64,000 nucleotides of DNA from Actinobacillus delphinicola. Its GTDB lineage: Bacteria; Pseudomonadota; Gammaproteobacteria; Enterobacterales; Pasteurellaceae. Under the pieces are notes generated by a model that was not told where the DNA came from, did no database searches, and saw nothing but the letters and a program-made list of their open reading frames with translations. The stretch is taken from positions 1 to 64,000 of the forward strand of contig NZ_LR134510.1 in the NCBI RefSeq assembly GCF_900638385.1, written 5' to 3'. The position numbers and the translations under genes are program-made. Positions 29,302-39,612 of the stretch are shown in pieces. Within the stretch, counting starts at the first letter, position 1; each line of letters opens with the position of its first letter.

Positions 29302-30498
29302 TTAGATGCAAAGTTTTGCAGTATCTTGTGCAATCACTAATTCTTCGTTAGTTGGAAGAACGATAGCAACTGGTGAGTTATCCGCAGTGATGATACCTTC
29401 GTTACCAAAACGTGCTGCTAAGTTACGTTCTTCATCTAATTTATAACCAAACACTTCTAAGTGTTTTAAAGTTAATTCACGAACGTGTGCAGAGTTTTCA
29501 CCGATACCACCAGTGAACACGATTGCATCAAGTTTTTCACCGATAGCTACCATGTACGCACCGATGTATTTCGCTAAACGGTAGCAGTAAACATCTAATG
29601 CACGACGTGCTGGTTCTTCTTTTTCGTAGTTATCTTCTGCATAGCGGCAGTCGCTAGTTACTTCTGTTAAACCGAGTAAACCAGATTTTTTGATTAAAGT
29701 TTCTTCGATTTGATCTACTGACATACCAAGGTTGTTGTGCATGTAGAACATGATTGCTGGATCGATATCACCACAACGTGTCCCCATTACTAAACCTTCA
29801 AGTGGAGTTAAGCCCATAGAAGTATCAATACATTTACCGTGTTTAACCGCAGAAACAGAACCACCATTACCTAAATGGCAAGTGATTACATTAATTTTAT
29901 CTGCTGGAATGTCTAAACGTTTTGCAGCTTCTTGGCTAACAAAGAAATGGCTAGTACCGTGTGCACCATAGCGACGAACACCGTGTTCTTTGTAAAGAGA
30001 GTATGGAAGTGCATAAAGGAATGCTTCTTCAGGCATTGTTTGGTGGAATGCAGTATCGAATACAGCTACGTTGTTAGCTTTTAATTCAGGGAATGCTTTG
30101 AAAGCTTCTTGAATACCGATTAAATGTGCTGGGTTATGTAATGGAGCAAATTGTGCTGCTTCTTCAATTCCTTTAAGCACTTCATCGTTGATCACTACAG
30201 AAGAAGTATATTTTTCACCACCGTGAACGATACGGTGACCGATAGCGCCAATGCTATCTTTTAATTCTGCAGTAAGAATATTACTTACGATAAAGTTTAA
30301 TGCTTCGCTATGTGCCGCACCCGCGCCTAATTCAGCATTGCCTTTTTCGCCATTTAATTTCCATTTAATGCGAGCATCAGGTAAATAAAAAGCTTCCGCT
30401 AAACCTGATAAAAATTCTTCGCCAGTGGCAGGATCAAGGATCGCAAATTTTAAAGAAGAACTACCACAGTTAAGAATAAGAACTAATTTTTTAGACAT
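29302..30498 (-). CDS. ackA: Acetate kinase
   Basis: 398-aa ASKHA-fold kinase interconverting acetyl phosphate + ADP and acetate + ATP. Motifs: [10 protein letters not shown] at the N-terminus, [23 protein letters not shown] and [15 protein letters not shown] chose the ATG at 30498 ([15 protein letters not shown]), the family start. The upstream in-frame codons add unrelated residues. It is divergent from yfbV, the arrangement also found in E. coli. Confidence 0.96.
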   Translation of the reverse strand: MSKKLVLILNCGSSSLKFAILDPATGEEFLSGLAEAFYLPDARIKWKLNGEKGNAELGAGAAHSEALNFIVSNILTAELKDSIGAIGHRIVHGGEKYTSSVVINDEVLKGIEEAAQFAPLHNPAHLIGIQEAFKAFPELKANNVAVFDTAFHQTMPEEAFLYALPYSLYKEHGVRRYGAHGTSHFFVSQEAAKRLDIPADKINVITCHLGNGGSVSAVKHGKCIDTSMGLTPLEGLVMGTRCGDIDPAIMFYMHNNLGMSVDQIEETLIKKSGLLGLTEVTSDCRYAEDNYEKEEPARRALDVYCYRLAKYIGAYMVAIGEKLDAIVFTGGIGENSAHVRELTLKHLEVFGYKLDEERNLAARFGNEGIITADNSPVAIVLPTNEELVIAQDTAKLCI

Positions 30499-30557
30499 AC
30501 ATAACCTACTTAATGAAGTTAAAAAGAACACCTAATTCCCTATAGGTATTAGATGGG

Positions 30558-30585
30558 TTGACAACAAAATTGTGGCGGGTAGGAT
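30558..30585 (+). promoter_or_regulatory. Possible sigma-70 promoter towards yfbV
   Basis: Consensus -35 TTGACA (30558-30563), 16-nt spacer and TAGGAT as -10 (30580-30585). This would give a leader of about 125 nt for yfbV. Confidence 0.4.
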
Positions 30586-30717
30586 ACACCTTTTCAAAGG
30601 AAAAATAAATTATCTCGCACTAAAAGTGAAAAAAAGTGCTAAAAAAAAGTAAATTTTCTGTTAAATCTACTTACTTCCAGCAATTTTTTCCTTTTTATTT
30701 AGATGTAAGGATGAGTT

Positions 30718-31167
30718 ATGCAATTTACGACACGATTAAAACAGGGCGATATTTATCTAAAATCTTGGCCTAATATCAAACAATTAAGTCTTATTTTTCC
30801 AGAAGTCAGAATTATAAAGGCAACACAATTCGCAATTAAATTTATGCCTTTTCTTGCCGCCTTTGCGATCGTTTGGCAACAAATTTATGCTCCCCATGAC
30901 ACCACTGCATTGGTATTAGCCATTATCACTGCACTCGTTGCGCTAGGTCTGCCTATCCAAGGGCTATCCTGGCTCGGAAAACGTGCTACCACTACACTAT
31001 CGCCTATCACACAAAACTGGTACGACAAAATCGCCCAACAATTAGAAAAAGAATTTAACATTTCTACCACGCTGCCAAGTAACCATCAGCCTAACTATCA
31101 AGATCTAGCAAATTTACTCAACAAAGCCAAAGAACACTTCCCCAGCGATTTCTGGCAAGAAATCTAA
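30718..31167 (+). CDS. yfbV: YfbV family membrane protein (UPF0208/DUF412)
   Basis: 149-aa protein with two membrane segments at about residues 41-58 and 68-85 (AIKFMPFLAAFAIVWQQIY, TALVLAIITALVALGLPIQG) and a soluble C-terminal half. E. coli YfbV (about 151 aa) sits beside ackA in the same divergent layout and has been linked to Ter macrodomain insulation. The stop codon TAA is itself the first three bases of a repeat element (31165-31193). The ATG follows GTAAGGATGAGTT. Confidence 0.87.
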   Translation: MQFTTRLKQGDIYLKSWPNIKQLSLIFPEVRIIKATQFAIKFMPFLAAFAIVWQQIYAPHDTTALVLAIITALVALGLPIQGLSWLGKRATTTLSPITQNWYDKIAQQLEKEFNISTTLPSNHQPNYQDLANLLNKAKEHFPSDFWQEI

Positions 31168-31193
31168 CGCCCCAATTTTCGGAAAAATTTATG
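31165..31193 (-). repeat. Dispersed GGGGCG element, solo copy 6, containing the yfbV stop codon
   Basis: Plus strand TAACGCCCCAATTTTCGG then AAAAATTTATG. The leading TAA is the yfbV stop. It lies in a convergent region, directly followed by a terminator. Confidence 0.85.
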
Positions 31194-31194
31194 T

Positions 31195-31222
31195 AAAAAC
31201 CACGCCAGTAAGCGTGGTTTTT
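31195..31222. terminator. Bidirectional terminator yfbV/artM
   Basis: 11-bp stem AAAAACCACGC/GCGTGGTTTTT with a 6-nt loop, T runs on both strands, between convergent genes. Confidence 0.9.
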
Positions 31223-31240
31223 CAATTTCATCTCTGGGGT

Positions 31241-31918
31241 TTACACCACCTCTACGCGCTCAAACGCTAAAACACGATTTTCGATTTTACGAAGAATAAA
31301 GGTAGCAATACCAGTGATAACAAGATAAATGACGCCCGCTAAGCCGTAAATTGGTAAAGCGGCGTATTCTGTTCCGTAAAGTCTATCAGCATAGCCCATG
31401 ATATCCATTACGGTAATGGTTGACGCTAAAGATGTGCCTTTAAATACAAGGATAATTTCATTGCTGTAAGACGGTAAGGCGCGTTTTAATGCGTACGGAA
31501 CAAGCACTTTTAAGGTCTGAAAACGGGATAATCCCAGTGCTGCACACCCTTCCCATTGCGATTGCGGTACGGCTTTGACTGCCCCATAGAATAATTGCGT
31601 CGAATAGGCAGCACTATTTAAAGCAAGCGTTAACATTGCACAAAACCATGCACTGGATAATAAATGCCAGGCAGGACTATGCACGATCCATTGAAATTGT
31701 CCTGGACCTGCATAAATCAGGAAAAATTGAACGAGTAATGGCGTACCTGTAAATATCGTGACATAAATATTCACTAGCCCTTTTAACATTCGATTAGAAG
31801 ATGCCAATACAAAAGTAAACAAAATCGCTAAACTAAATGCGATAACGAGCGCACAAACCGTTAAGAGTAAACTAGTTGGAATCCCTCTTGCGATAAAAGT
31901 TAAATAATCAAAATCCAT
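31241..31918 (-). CDS. artM: Arginine ABC transporter permease ArtM
   Basis: 225-aa inner-membrane permease of the polar amino acid (His/Glu/Gln/Arg/opine) family. The EAA loop is present (EGCAALGLSRFQTLKVLVPYA). It starts 11 nt after artQ and is the last gene of artPIQM. It forms a heterodimeric pore with ArtQ. ArtM versus ArtQ is assigned by gene order and sequence type. Confidence 0.88.
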   Translation of the reverse strand: MDFDYLTFIARGIPTSLLLTVCALVIAFSLAILFTFVLASSNRMLKGLVNIYVTIFTGTPLLVQFFLIYAGPGQFQWIVHSPAWHLLSSAWFCAMLTLALNSAAYSTQLFYGAVKAVPQSQWEGCAALGLSRFQTLKVLVPYALKRALPSYSNEIILVFKGTSLASTITVMDIMGYADRLYGTEYAALPIYGLAGVIYLVITGIATFILRKIENRVLAFERVEVV

Positions 31919-31929
31919 CTTTGCAATTC

Positions 31930-32607
31930 CTATTCATAACAGTGTTTATCAAAACGCGTAAAATAACGTTCTAAACGTTTTATAATCGCTTGGCTAAATA
32001 AGGTAATGAGTAAATAAATTAATCCCACCACTACATACCAAGTAAAAGGCTGATGGGTCGAGGTAGTAATTAATTGGGCTTGGCGAGTCAGATCCGTCAC
32101 TCCAATTAAAGATACCAAGGCTGTGTCTTTTAAAAGCACCAACCATTGATTACTTAGCCCTGGTAAAGCATGGCGCCAGACCTGAGGCAAAATAACATGG
32201 ATAAACGTATAACCCTTGCTTAATCCTAATGCTTGTGCCGATTCCCACTGCCCTCGCGGAACAGCCTTCACTGCTCCACGTAGCGTTTGGCATGCATACG
32301 AAGCAAAAATAATCCCAAGCGCAATAACCCCTGATGAAAAAGCACTTAATTCCAAATAATCTCCAAAGATCATTTGAATCAATTCGGGCAAACCAAAATA
32401 AATTAAGAAAACCACTAAAATTTCTGGTAAGCCACGCAATAACGCCACAATAATCGAAAAAATTTTGTTAAATGTGCGCCATTTGGTATCTTCTAAGACC
32501 ACAAAGATAATCGCTAAAACAAGCCCGAAACCGAGCGAACACACTGAAAGAGCTAATGTCATCAATAAAGCCGATGACATTAGCGGAAGATAATCAAAAA
32601 ACATCAT
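31930..32607 (-). CDS. artQ: Arginine ABC transporter permease ArtQ
   Basis: 225-aa permease with five to six spans and the EAA loop ESAQALGLSKGYTFIHVILPQ. Its start directly abuts the artI stop (two consecutive ATG codons are possible starts), so translation is coupled. It is the partner of ArtM. Confidence 0.88.
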   Translation of the reverse strand: MMFFDYLPLMSSALLMTLALSVCSLGFGLVLAIIFVVLEDTKWRTFNKIFSIIVALLRGLPEILVVFLIYFGLPELIQMIFGDYLELSAFSSGVIALGIIFASYACQTLRGAVKAVPRGQWESAQALGLSKGYTFIHVILPQVWRHALPGLSNQWLVLLKDTALVSLIGVTDLTRQAQLITTSTHQPFTWYVVVGLIYLLITLFSQAIIKRLERYFTRFDKHCYE

Positions 32608-33327
32608 CTATTTAAACCATTGATTATAAATTTTTTGGTATTCGCCATTTGCTTTAATTTGCGTAATACCCTTGTTTAATTGCTCAAGCAATGCAGTGTT
32701 ATTTTTATTTACTGCAATTGCAAAACCGTGTCCAAAGTATTTTGGATCTGTCACTTTATCACCAATAAAATGTAGGCCTTTCTGTGCTTTAACTGCATCT
32801 CCTAATGTTGAAGCATCGCCAAATACCGCATCAATCCGCCCTGTTGTAAGATCCAAAATCGCATCTTGAATACTTGCATAGGATTTCATGTTATAGCGAT
32901 CGCCCTGATTTTCGATATACTGTTGATAAGTAGTCCCATTTTGTACGCCCACATTTTTGACTTGAGCCATGGTTTCATCTGCTTTATTACCAATGAATGC
33001 GGCACCACCTGTGTAATATGGAATAGAAAAAGCCACTTTGCGTGCCCGTGCAGGTGTAATATCAATCGCTGAAATTGCGGCATCAAAACCACCACGGTGA
33101 CGGATTAAACTTGGGATAAGTGCATCAAATGGTTCATTTTTAAATGAGCATGTCGCATCAATTTGTTTACAGATTGCTTTCGCAATATCCACATCAAAAC
33201 CGACAATCTCACCTTTAACATTTGTGCTTTCGAAAGGAGGGTAAGTGGCTTCCATCGCAAAGGTAATATTTTGTGCAAAAGCGGTTGTACTTGTTAATAA
33301 TAATGTCGTTAATAGTAATTTTTTCAT
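32608..33327 (-). CDS. artI: Arginine-binding periplasmic protein
   Basis: 239-aa solute-binding protein of family 3. The signal peptide is MKKLLLTTLLLTSTTAFAQ, with the mature start near NITFAMEATYPPFE. The SBP_bac_3 signature GFDVDIAKAICKQI and the ligand region SAIDITPARARKVAFS (arginine-contact type) are visible. It lies 9 nt after artP. ArtI and ArtJ cannot be separated by eye. There is one binding protein here. Confidence 0.9.
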   Translation of the reverse strand: MKKLLLTTLLLTSTTAFAQNITFAMEATYPPFESTNVKGEIVGFDVDIAKAICKQIDATCSFKNEPFDALIPSLIRHRGGFDAAISAIDITPARARKVAFSIPYYTGGAAFIGNKADETMAQVKNVGVQNGTTYQQYIENQGDRYNMKSYASIQDAILDLTTGRIDAVFGDASTLGDAVKAQKGLHFIGDKVTDPKYFGHGFAIAVNKNNTALLEQLNKGITQIKANGEYQKIYNQWFK

Positions 33328-33336
33328 CTTAAACTC

Positions 33337-34077
33337 CTAGTCAGCTGAATGAGAAAGATATTGTTTAAATGCTTGTGTTTGAGGATTAAAGAAACAATCA
33401 TTTGTCCCTTTTTCAATAATATGTCCTTGCTCCATATACACAACTTGCGTTGCAATTTTACGAGCGACCCCCACTTCATGCGTCACAACGATTTGTGTAA
33501 TCCCGAAACTTTTTAATTCTTCAATAATAGAAACAACTTGTGCGGTAATTTCTGGATCAAGTGCGGCTGTCGGCTCATCAAAAAGTAATACTTTGGGTTT
33601 CATAATTAATGCACGTGCAATCGCCACACGTTGCTGCTGACCACCTGATAAATGCAAAGGATAACGATCTGCAAACTGCTCAACTCGCAAACGTTTTAAT
33701 AAAGCCATCGCTTCTTTCTTGGCCTCATCTTTACTCATACCAAGCACTTTAATTGGTGCTTCGATTAAATTTTGCATAACGGTAAGGTGGGGCCATAAAC
33801 AATACTGTTGAAAAACCATACCAACTTCTTTACGCAATTGCTGAATATCTTTAGACAAAGATTTTTTCGTTGCGATATTGAATTCACACCCGGCAATTTT
33901 GATTTCACCTGATGCGGGCTTTTCTAATAAATTCAACGTACGAATTAGCGTACTTTTCCCCGCTCCACTCGGTCCAAGCAGTACCATGACATCACCAGCA
34001 TTTGCATGCAAATTAATATCAAATAATGCCTGATTATTTCCGTAAAAAAAGTTTAAGTTTTGTACATTAATTCCCAT
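33337..34077 (-). CDS. artP: Arginine ABC transporter ATPase
   Basis: 246-aa ATPase with Walker [10 protein letters not shown], signature [15 protein letters not shown], Walker [16 protein letters not shown] and the H-loop [10 protein letters not shown]. It is the first gene of artPIQM. The ATG follows AGGTGATAATAA. Two predicted ArgR boxes lie 58-96 bases upstream, so repression by ArgR with arginine is likely. Confidence 0.93.
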   Translation of the reverse strand: MGINVQNLNFFYGNNQALFDINLHANAGDVMVLLGPSGAGKSTLIRTLNLLEKPASGEIKIAGCEFNIATKKSLSKDIQQLRKEVGMVFQQYCLWPHLTVMQNLIEAPIKVLGMSKDEAKKEAMALLKRLRVEQFADRYPLHLSGGQQQRVAIARALIMKPKVLLFDEPTAALDPEITAQVVSIIEELKSFGITQIVVTHEVGVARKIATQVVYMEQGHIIEKGTNDCFFNPQTQAFKQYLSHSAD

Positions 34078-34135
34078 TTATTATCACCTTTTCTAAAACT
34101 ATGTCTAAATACTACTCTTGTAAAAATAATTATTC

Positions 34136-34173
34136 AATATATTTTTATTCATTTTTATGACTTTTTATTCATT
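34136..34173 (-). promoter_or_regulatory. Predicted tandem ArgR boxes (ARG boxes)
   Basis: Two 18-base sites on the minus strand separated by 2 bases. AATGAATAAAAAGTCATA (34156-34173) matches the TGAAT-W4-ATTCA core with one mismatch. AATGAATAAAAATATATT (34136-34153) matches with two. A further TGAAT half-site follows at 34132-34136. The paired-box spacing and position before an arginine importer fit ArgR operators. Confidence 0.6.
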
Positions 34174-34190
34174 AATTTGTTTTGAACAAA

Positions 34191-34222
34191 AAAATACCCT
34201 GACCGAGTGATCAGGGTATTTT
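34191..34222 (-). terminator. Terminator after gpt
   Basis: 12-bp stem AAAATACCCTGA/TCAGGGTATTTT with an 8-nt loop and TTTTTTT context on the minus strand. It separates gpt from the art operon. Confidence 0.88.
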
Positions 34223-34252
34223 AAGAGTAAACCTATTAACAGTTTATGCGGA

Positions 34253-34717
34253 TTATTTTCTTGCCAAAGGTGGGACAAAACAAATTCCCATATCCCAAGG
34301 TTGTTCAATCCAAGTATCTTGAGGAATATCAATAACATATTCATCTACTAATGATTTACCTGCTGGTTTTGCAAAAACTGATACAAAACGTGCATTTGGA
34401 TAAATTTCACGAATAGCACGTGCAGTATTTCCTGTATCTACTAAATCATCAACAACGATAAAACCTTCACCGCCATTTTCTACTTGTGCAGCATGAAGTA
34501 CATTTAATTCACCTTGTTTATCGTGGTCATAGCTTGCGATACACACGGTATCGATATGACGTAAGTTTAATTCACGCGCTAATACCGCAGCTGGGAATAA
34601 GCCGCCACGGCTCACAGCAATAATGCCTTTCCATTGGCTAGCTGGCATTAGACGTTCAGAAAGTTTGCGGGCGTGCATTTGGAACATATCCCAAGTAACG
34701 ATATATTTTTCGCTCAT
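34253..34717 (-). CDS. gpt: Xanthine-guanine phosphoribosyltransferase
   Basis: 154-aa purine-salvage enzyme converting guanine and xanthine with PRPP to GMP and XMP. The PRPP-binding motif is [15 protein letters not shown], and the N-terminal region [15 protein letters not shown] fits XGPRT. It is monocistronic and divergent from pepD. AAGGTGAATT precedes the ATG. Confidence 0.94.
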   Translation of the reverse strand: MSEKYIVTWDMFQMHARKLSERLMPASQWKGIIAVSRGGLFPAAVLARELNLRHIDTVCIASYDHDKQGELNVLHAAQVENGGEGFIVVDDLVDTGNTARAIREIYPNARFVSVFAKPAGKSLVDEYVIDIPQDTWIEQPWDMGICFVPPLARK

Positions 34718-34854
34718 AATTCACCTTAAGTTTTTTATAAATAGTATTACATGTAAATAAAATTGCCGTAGGATAACCCGAAATTGTTTTTTATGCTATT
34801 ATTTTAGGGATTTTTATCAAAATTTTTATATTCTCTTAATAAGGCAGGATAAAA

Positions 34855-36312
34855 ATGTCAGAAATTAAACAATTACAACCACAATTAGTCTGGAAATGGT
34901 TTGCCGATATTTGCAGTATTCCACATCCGTCTTACCATGAAAATGAACTTGCTACTTTCATCGTAAATTGGGCGAAATCGAAAGGTCTTTTCGCTGAACG
35001 TGATGAAGCGGGTAATGTTCTTATTCGTAAACCAGCAACTAAAGGCATGGAAAACAAACGTGGCGTGATTTTACAAGCACACGTTGACATGGTGCCTCAA
35101 AAAAATGAAGCGACCGTGCATGATTTCCAAAAAGATCCGATTAAAGCCTATATTGATGGGGAATGGGTAACCGCTGAAGGCACGACATTAGGTGCAGACA
35201 ACGGAATTGGGATGGCCTCTGCCCTCGCAATTTTAGAAAGCGATGTTCCTCATCCTGATCTTGAAGTATTGTTAACAATGTCTGAAGAAACAGGTATGGA
35301 AGGCGCTGTTGGTTTACGTCCAAATTGGTTAACACATGATTTAATGATTAACCTAGATACTGAAGAAAACGGTGAAATCTATGTAGGATGTGCTGGTGGG
35401 GAAAATGCAAACATTAGCTTACCATTTACTACTGAAGCAAATACTTTTGCACACCACTATCAATTCAGTTTGAAAGGATTACGTGGCGGACACTCTGGAT
35501 GTGATATCCATAAAAACCGCGGTAATGCGATTAAAATGATGGTGCGCTTCCTTGCAGAATTCCGTTGTGCTCATCCAGAATTTGACTTTACCCTAAGTGA
35601 AATCCGTGGTGGGACTATCCGTAATGCTATCCCACGCGAAGCTTTTGCAAGTATCGCATTCAATGGCGACGTAGCAATCTTAGAAAAAGCCGTCGCAGAC
35701 TTTACCAACACGGTTGCTTCTGAATATGCAGCGACTGAAGAAAATATGGAAATTGCGTTAACAAAACTTGACGCAGTAAAAGACGTTTTCACTCCAGCCT
35801 CTGCCCGTAAAATCATTGATACACTCAACGTATTACCTTGTGGTGTGATGCGCCAAAGTGATGCAGTAAAAGATACTGTTGAAACATCATTAAGCATTGG
35901 TGTTCTTCGTATGGAAGGGAATGCAGTCGTTGGTACTATTCTTATTCGTTCACTTATCGAAAGCGGTACGGTTCAAATCCGTGCTCAACTTCAATCACTA
36001 ATGGATTTAGCGGGCGGTGAAGTGAAATTCTCTGGCTACTATCCAGGTTGGACACCACAACCAGATAGCGAACTCCTTGCTTTAACCAAACAACATTATG
36101 CAGATGTATTAGGTGAAGCACCTGCGATTAAAGTTATCCATGCTGGTTTAGAATGTGGCTTATTGAAAAAACACTATCCAAACCTTGAAGTCGTGTCTAT
36201 CGGACCAACCATTCGTAATGCACACTCACCTGATGAAAAAGTTCATATTCCAGCAGTAGCAACTTACTGGGATGTTTTAACCCGTTTATTAGCTAACATG
36301 GCAGATAAATAG
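34855..36312 (+). CDS. pepD: Aminoacyl-histidine dipeptidase (peptidase D, M20 family)
   Basis: 485-aa cytosolic dizinc dipeptidase hydrolysing Xaa-His dipeptides. Metal-site segments: [32 protein letters not shown] (catalytic Glu pair), [18 protein letters not shown] and a C-terminal [11 protein letters not shown]. The length agrees with E. coli PepD. AGGCAGGATAAAA precedes the ATG. It is followed by a palindromic repeat element rather than a classical terminator. Confidence 0.95.
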   Translation: MSEIKQLQPQLVWKWFADICSIPHPSYHENELATFIVNWAKSKGLFAERDEAGNVLIRKPATKGMENKRGVILQAHVDMVPQKNEATVHDFQKDPIKAYIDGEWVTAEGTTLGADNGIGMASALAILESDVPHPDLEVLLTMSEETGMEGAVGLRPNWLTHDLMINLDTEENGEIYVGCAGGENANISLPFTTEANTFAHHYQFSLKGLRGGHSGCDIHKNRGNAIKMMVRFLAEFRCAHPEFDFTLSEIRGGTIRNAIPREAFASIAFNGDVAILEKAVADFTNTVASEYAATEENMEIALTKLDAVKDVFTPASARKIIDTLNVLPCGVMRQSDAVKDTVETSLSIGVLRMEGNAVVGTILIRSLIESGTVQIRAQLQSLMDLAGGEVKFSGYYPGWTPQPDSELLALTKQHYADVLGEAPAIKVIHAGLECGLLKKHYPNLEVVSIGPTIRNAHSPDEKVHIPAVATYWDVLTRLLANMADK

Positions 36313-36330
36313 ATTTAAAACATAAAAAAA

Positions 36331-36374
36331 CACGCCCCGATTTTCATAAAAATTTTTACGAAAATTGGGGCGTA
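36331..36374. repeat. Dispersed GGGGCG element, complete palindromic copy
   Basis: 14-bp arms ACGCCCCGATTTTC / GAAAATTGGGGCGT (one G-T wobble) around ATAAAAATTTTTAC. It lies between convergent pepD and lolE, the only hairpin there, so it may terminate both. Confidence 0.87.
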
Positions 36375-36394
36375 ATATTTTTCCAATTTCTTGT

Positions 36395-37648
36395 TTAGCC
36401 TTTATTCATTAAGACTTTAGCAGGTGGAATTTGGGCCGCTCGACGAGCAGGATAAAGACTTGCAACTAAGCTCAATACTAGTGCACAGACAAACACCAAT
36501 CCAACATCTTGCCAATGTAATTCGCTTGGCATGAAATCAATAAAATAGATCCCGCCTGACAAAAATTTGTGGTGAATCAAATGTTCCAACCCTTTGATTA
36601 AGTTAGTTAAATTAAGGGAAACGAGGACACCTAGGATAATCCCTGCCACGCAACCTTTTAATCCAGCTATTAACCCATAATAAATAAAAATCCGCCGGAT
36701 AAAACGACTATTCGCACCAAGTGTTCTTAATACGGCAATATCCCCTTGTTTATCTTTTACCGCCATAATGAGCGTAGATACAATGTTAAAACAGGCAACG
36801 GCAATGACTAAAGCCATCGCTAAATACATTACCATACGGATAAGGCGAATATCATGGTACATATATCCGAACTGCGCCATCCAAGTTTGTGCTTGTAACC
36901 CTTGCGGATAGGTCTGTAATTGTGGATAGCGAATCTGATTTGCTAAGAATGGCTGCTGCACTTTGAGCTCTACACCTGTGGCTTGAGTTTTGGTATAGCC
37001 TAAAAGTGCTTGCGCTTCATCTAAGCGCATTAAAGCATAAACATAATCCAATTGACCGTGTAACTGTAAAATACCCGCAACTTTTAAGCGAATTTCTTGA
37101 GGCTGACTCAGTTGTTGTGTGGCATTTTTTTGTGCTAATAACAAACTAATCCAATCTCCCGCTTTGACATGCAATGCTTGTGCAATGCCTGCCCCCAGAA
37201 TCACGCCCCCTTCTGTTTTAAAAGTTTGCCATCCATTATCCAATACAAAATATCGTAATCGGCTCACCTGTTCCTGCGATTGCGGATCAATACCTCGGAC
37301 TTGTGCCACTTTAAGATGCGTACCATTTTCAAGCAACCCTTGAAAACTCACATAAGGAGCAGAAGCTACAATTGATTTGTTACGTTGTAACACGCTTTGT
37401 AGTTGCGGATAATTTTCTATCGGTTGAGATTCTGGACCAAAAGCATAACTTGTAATTTCAACTTGAGGCACGACCGATAAAATCCGTTGATTCAACTCTT
37501 TTTCAAAGCCATTCATGGCACTCAACCCAATGATAAGCACAGCTACACCAAGGGCAATACCAATCATAGAAAACCAAGAGATTAAGCTGACAAGATGGCT
37601 TTTTCTACCTTGTTGATAGCGCCAACTAATGGCAAACGCATTTTTCAT
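36395..37648 (-). CDS. lolE: Lipoprotein-releasing ABC permease LolE
   Basis: 417-aa MacB/FtsX-type permease: N-terminal membrane span ([25 protein letters not shown]), a large periplasmic domain, then three C-terminal spans (from about residue 270). It starts overlapping the lolD stop by four bases. It is the third gene of lolCDE, the complex that extracts outer-membrane lipoproteins from the inner membrane to LolA. C versus E is assigned by gene order. Confidence 0.88.
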   Translation of the reverse strand: MKNAFAISWRYQQGRKSHLVSLISWFSMIGIALGVAVLIIGLSAMNGFEKELNQRILSVVPQVEITSYAFGPESQPIENYPQLQSVLQRNKSIVASAPYVSFQGLLENGTHLKVAQVRGIDPQSQEQVSRLRYFVLDNGWQTFKTEGGVILGAGIAQALHVKAGDWISLLLAQKNATQQLSQPQEIRLKVAGILQLHGQLDYVYALMRLDEAQALLGYTKTQATGVELKVQQPFLANQIRYPQLQTYPQGLQAQTWMAQFGYMYHDIRLIRMVMYLAMALVIAVACFNIVSTLIMAVKDKQGDIAVLRTLGANSRFIRRIFIYYGLIAGLKGCVAGIILGVLVSLNLTNLIKGLEHLIHHKFLSGGIYFIDFMPSELHWQDVGLVFVCALVLSLVASLYPARRAAQIPPAKVLMNKG

Positions 37649-38334
37649 TCTACGTGTTCCCCTAGAATGCCGTCACGCATCATCAAGCGACGTGGTAATT
37701 TATTAGCTAATTGTGTGTCGTGTGTCACCAATAAAAATGCCGTATTCTGTTCTCGATTTAATTTTTGTAATAATTCAAAAATACCCTCGGTTGTCTTATG
37801 ATCAAGATTACCTGTCGGTTCATCAGCTAGCACTAATGCTGGGTTATTAACCAAAGCCCGTGCAATCGCAACACGCTGGCGTTCACCGCCTGATAACATG
37901 GCTGGCTTATAATGCATACGATGTACTAATCCTACTGCTTTCAAAAGCTCTTCAGCGCGTGCTTTCGCCTCTTTTTTATTTTTTCGTCCAATTAGCATTG
38001 GCATCATGACATTTTCAAGCGCCGTAAAATCCATCATCAAATGATGGAATTGATAAACAAAGCCGAGATGTTCATTGCGTAAACGTGCTAATTTTTCGTC
38101 ATTATTCTTCTGTAATGATTCGCCAAGTAGTAATACATCGCCTTCTGTTGCCTGTTCCAAGCCTCCTAAAATATGCAATAACGTACTCTTTCCCGAGCCT
38201 GAACTTCCTAAAATGGCAATCATTTCGCCTTTTTTAATGGAAAAATTCACATCATGCAAAATTCGTGTTTTTTCATCACCACTTTGAAATGTTTTACTGA
38301 CATGCTGACAATCTAATAATTTTTCTGAATTCAT
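37645..38334 (-). CDS. lolD: Lipoprotein-releasing system ATPase
   Basis: 229-aa ATPase with Walker [12 protein letters not shown], signature [15 protein letters not shown], Walker [13 protein letters not shown] and H-loop VTHDTQLA, the MacB/LolD subfamily pattern. It powers LolCE. It starts nine bases after lolC and overlaps lolE. Confidence 0.94.
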   Translation of the reverse strand: MNSEKLLDCQHVSKTFQSGDEKTRILHDVNFSIKKGEMIAILGSSGSGKSTLLHILGGLEQATEGDVLLLGESLQKNNDEKLARLRNEHLGFVYQFHHLMMDFTALENVMMPMLIGRKNKKEAKARAEELLKAVGLVHRMHYKPAMLSGGERQRVAIARALVNNPALVLADEPTGNLDHKTTEGIFELLQKLNREQNTAFLLVTHDTQLANKLPRRLMMRDGILGEHVE

Positions 38335-38343
38335 CTTTTATCC

Positions 38344-39552
38344 TTATTCATCTCGCAATGCACGAGCAGGTTGTACTTTAGCTGCTCGATATGCAGGATA
38401 AAGTGTTGATAATAAAGTAAATAATAATGCAAAGATCACAATAATAACGATCTGTAATGGCTCAACGAGTGTTGGTAAATAAAGCCCATCTGGCATAATC
38501 ATTTGCCAAATTTTTTGAAAATTCGCCGCAATGAGCGTACCAATTAATGTTCCCCAAAATGTACCATTAATACCGACCAGTAGCCCTTGCCAAATAAAAA
38601 TTTGCCTAATTTTGCGGCGTGTTAAGCCCTGCGTTTGCAAAATGGCAATTTCATTTTTCTTGTCCACCACCATTAAACTTAATGAGGTCAGAATATTGGA
38701 AATAGCGACAATAATGATGAGGCTCACAAGCAATCCCATCATATTTTTTTCCATTTTAACCGCTTGGAAAAATTCACCACGTTGTTCACGCCAATCGTGC
38801 AATTGCCAGGTTTTAACTTGACTTAATTCATCTCTCACGTCTTGGACAGCGAATGGATCACGTAAATATAATCTAAACCCTTTCACTTGCGTTGGTAAAA
38901 TTCGCATTAATCGACCAATATCCGAAAGATTGGTAAAGACTTGTCCCTGTTCCGAAACATCAGGGGCATAATAAATACCACTGACGGTAAATAATCGCTC
39001 AACAGGTATTTGCCCAAACGGCGTATATTGACTGTAATCCGTCAACATTACTCGTACCTTATCGCCCACTTGTAAATGCGTGCGATCAGCTAATGAAGCA
39101 CTGATTAATAATTTAAATTGTTTAGGTGGTAAGAGATTATTTAGATTTTCACGCGAAAATTCTATAAGTTGTGGAGCATCGCTAAATTGGCGAATCCCAA
39201 TTATTTGAGCAGCAGTAATATTTTCTGGCGTTTGTAAAATCACATTATCTTGATTAATTGGCACGACTTTTTGGACCTGTGGTGCCAATGTCAATATTTG
39301 CTTTTCAATCTTAGCCGTATCTTTTAATAAAAATGGCGTTTTACTTTCCACTAGCATGTGAGGTAATCCCGCCAAACGTTGCACTTTTTGCATATGCTCT
39401 AATCCATTCATAACCGAAAGAACAATAATTAAAGCCATCACACCAAGGGCAATACCGATACTTGCAAGGCGAGTAATTAATTTACCAAATCGGTCGCTAC
39501 TTTTGGTTTTCCAATAGCGTAAAGCAATGTAAAGGGAAATAGGTAATTTCAT
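38344..39552 (-). CDS. lolC: Lipoprotein-releasing ABC permease LolC
   Basis: 402-aa four-span permease related to LolE, with N-terminal ASIGIALGVMALIIVLSVMNG and three C-terminal spans. The periplasmic loop (about residues 45-265) would bind LolA. I chose the ATG at 39552 (MKLPISLYIALRYWK). The longer frame begins with TTG. It is the first gene of lolCDE. The U tract of the preceding ddh terminator lies right before its ribosome site. Confidence 0.88.
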   Translation of the reverse strand: MKLPISLYIALRYWKTKSSDRFGKLITRLASIGIALGVMALIIVLSVMNGLEHMQKVQRLAGLPHMLVESKTPFLLKDTAKIEKQILTLAPQVQKVVPINQDNVILQTPENITAAQIIGIRQFSDAPQLIEFSRENLNNLLPPKQFKLLISASLADRTHLQVGDKVRVMLTDYSQYTPFGQIPVERLFTVSGIYYAPDVSEQGQVFTNLSDIGRLMRILPTQVKGFRLYLRDPFAVQDVRDELSQVKTWQLHDWREQRGEFFQAVKMEKNMMGLLVSLIIIVAISNILTSLSLMVVDKKNEIAILQTQGLTRRKIRQIFIWQGLLVGINGTFWGTLIGTLIAANFQKIWQMIMPDGLYLPTLVEPLQIVIIVIFALLFTLLSTLYPAYRAAKVQPARALRDE

Positions 39553-39566
39553 AAAAAATCTCAAAA

Positions 39567-39594
39567 AAATGGCGAATATGTCTATCCGCCATTT
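39567..39594 (-). terminator. Terminator after 2-hydroxyacid dehydrogenase gene
   Basis: 8-bp stem AAATGGCG/CGCCATTT with a 12-nt loop, then TTTT on the minus strand. It lies 19 bases past the ddh stop and only about 15 bases before the lolC start. Confidence 0.78.
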
Positions 39595-39612
39595 AAGTTT
39601 TATATCATTGAA

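Noticed and set aside
34718-34854. Possible PurR operator before gpt
   Set aside because: No sequence close to the ACGCAAACGTTTGCGT-type palindrome is present in this divergent region.
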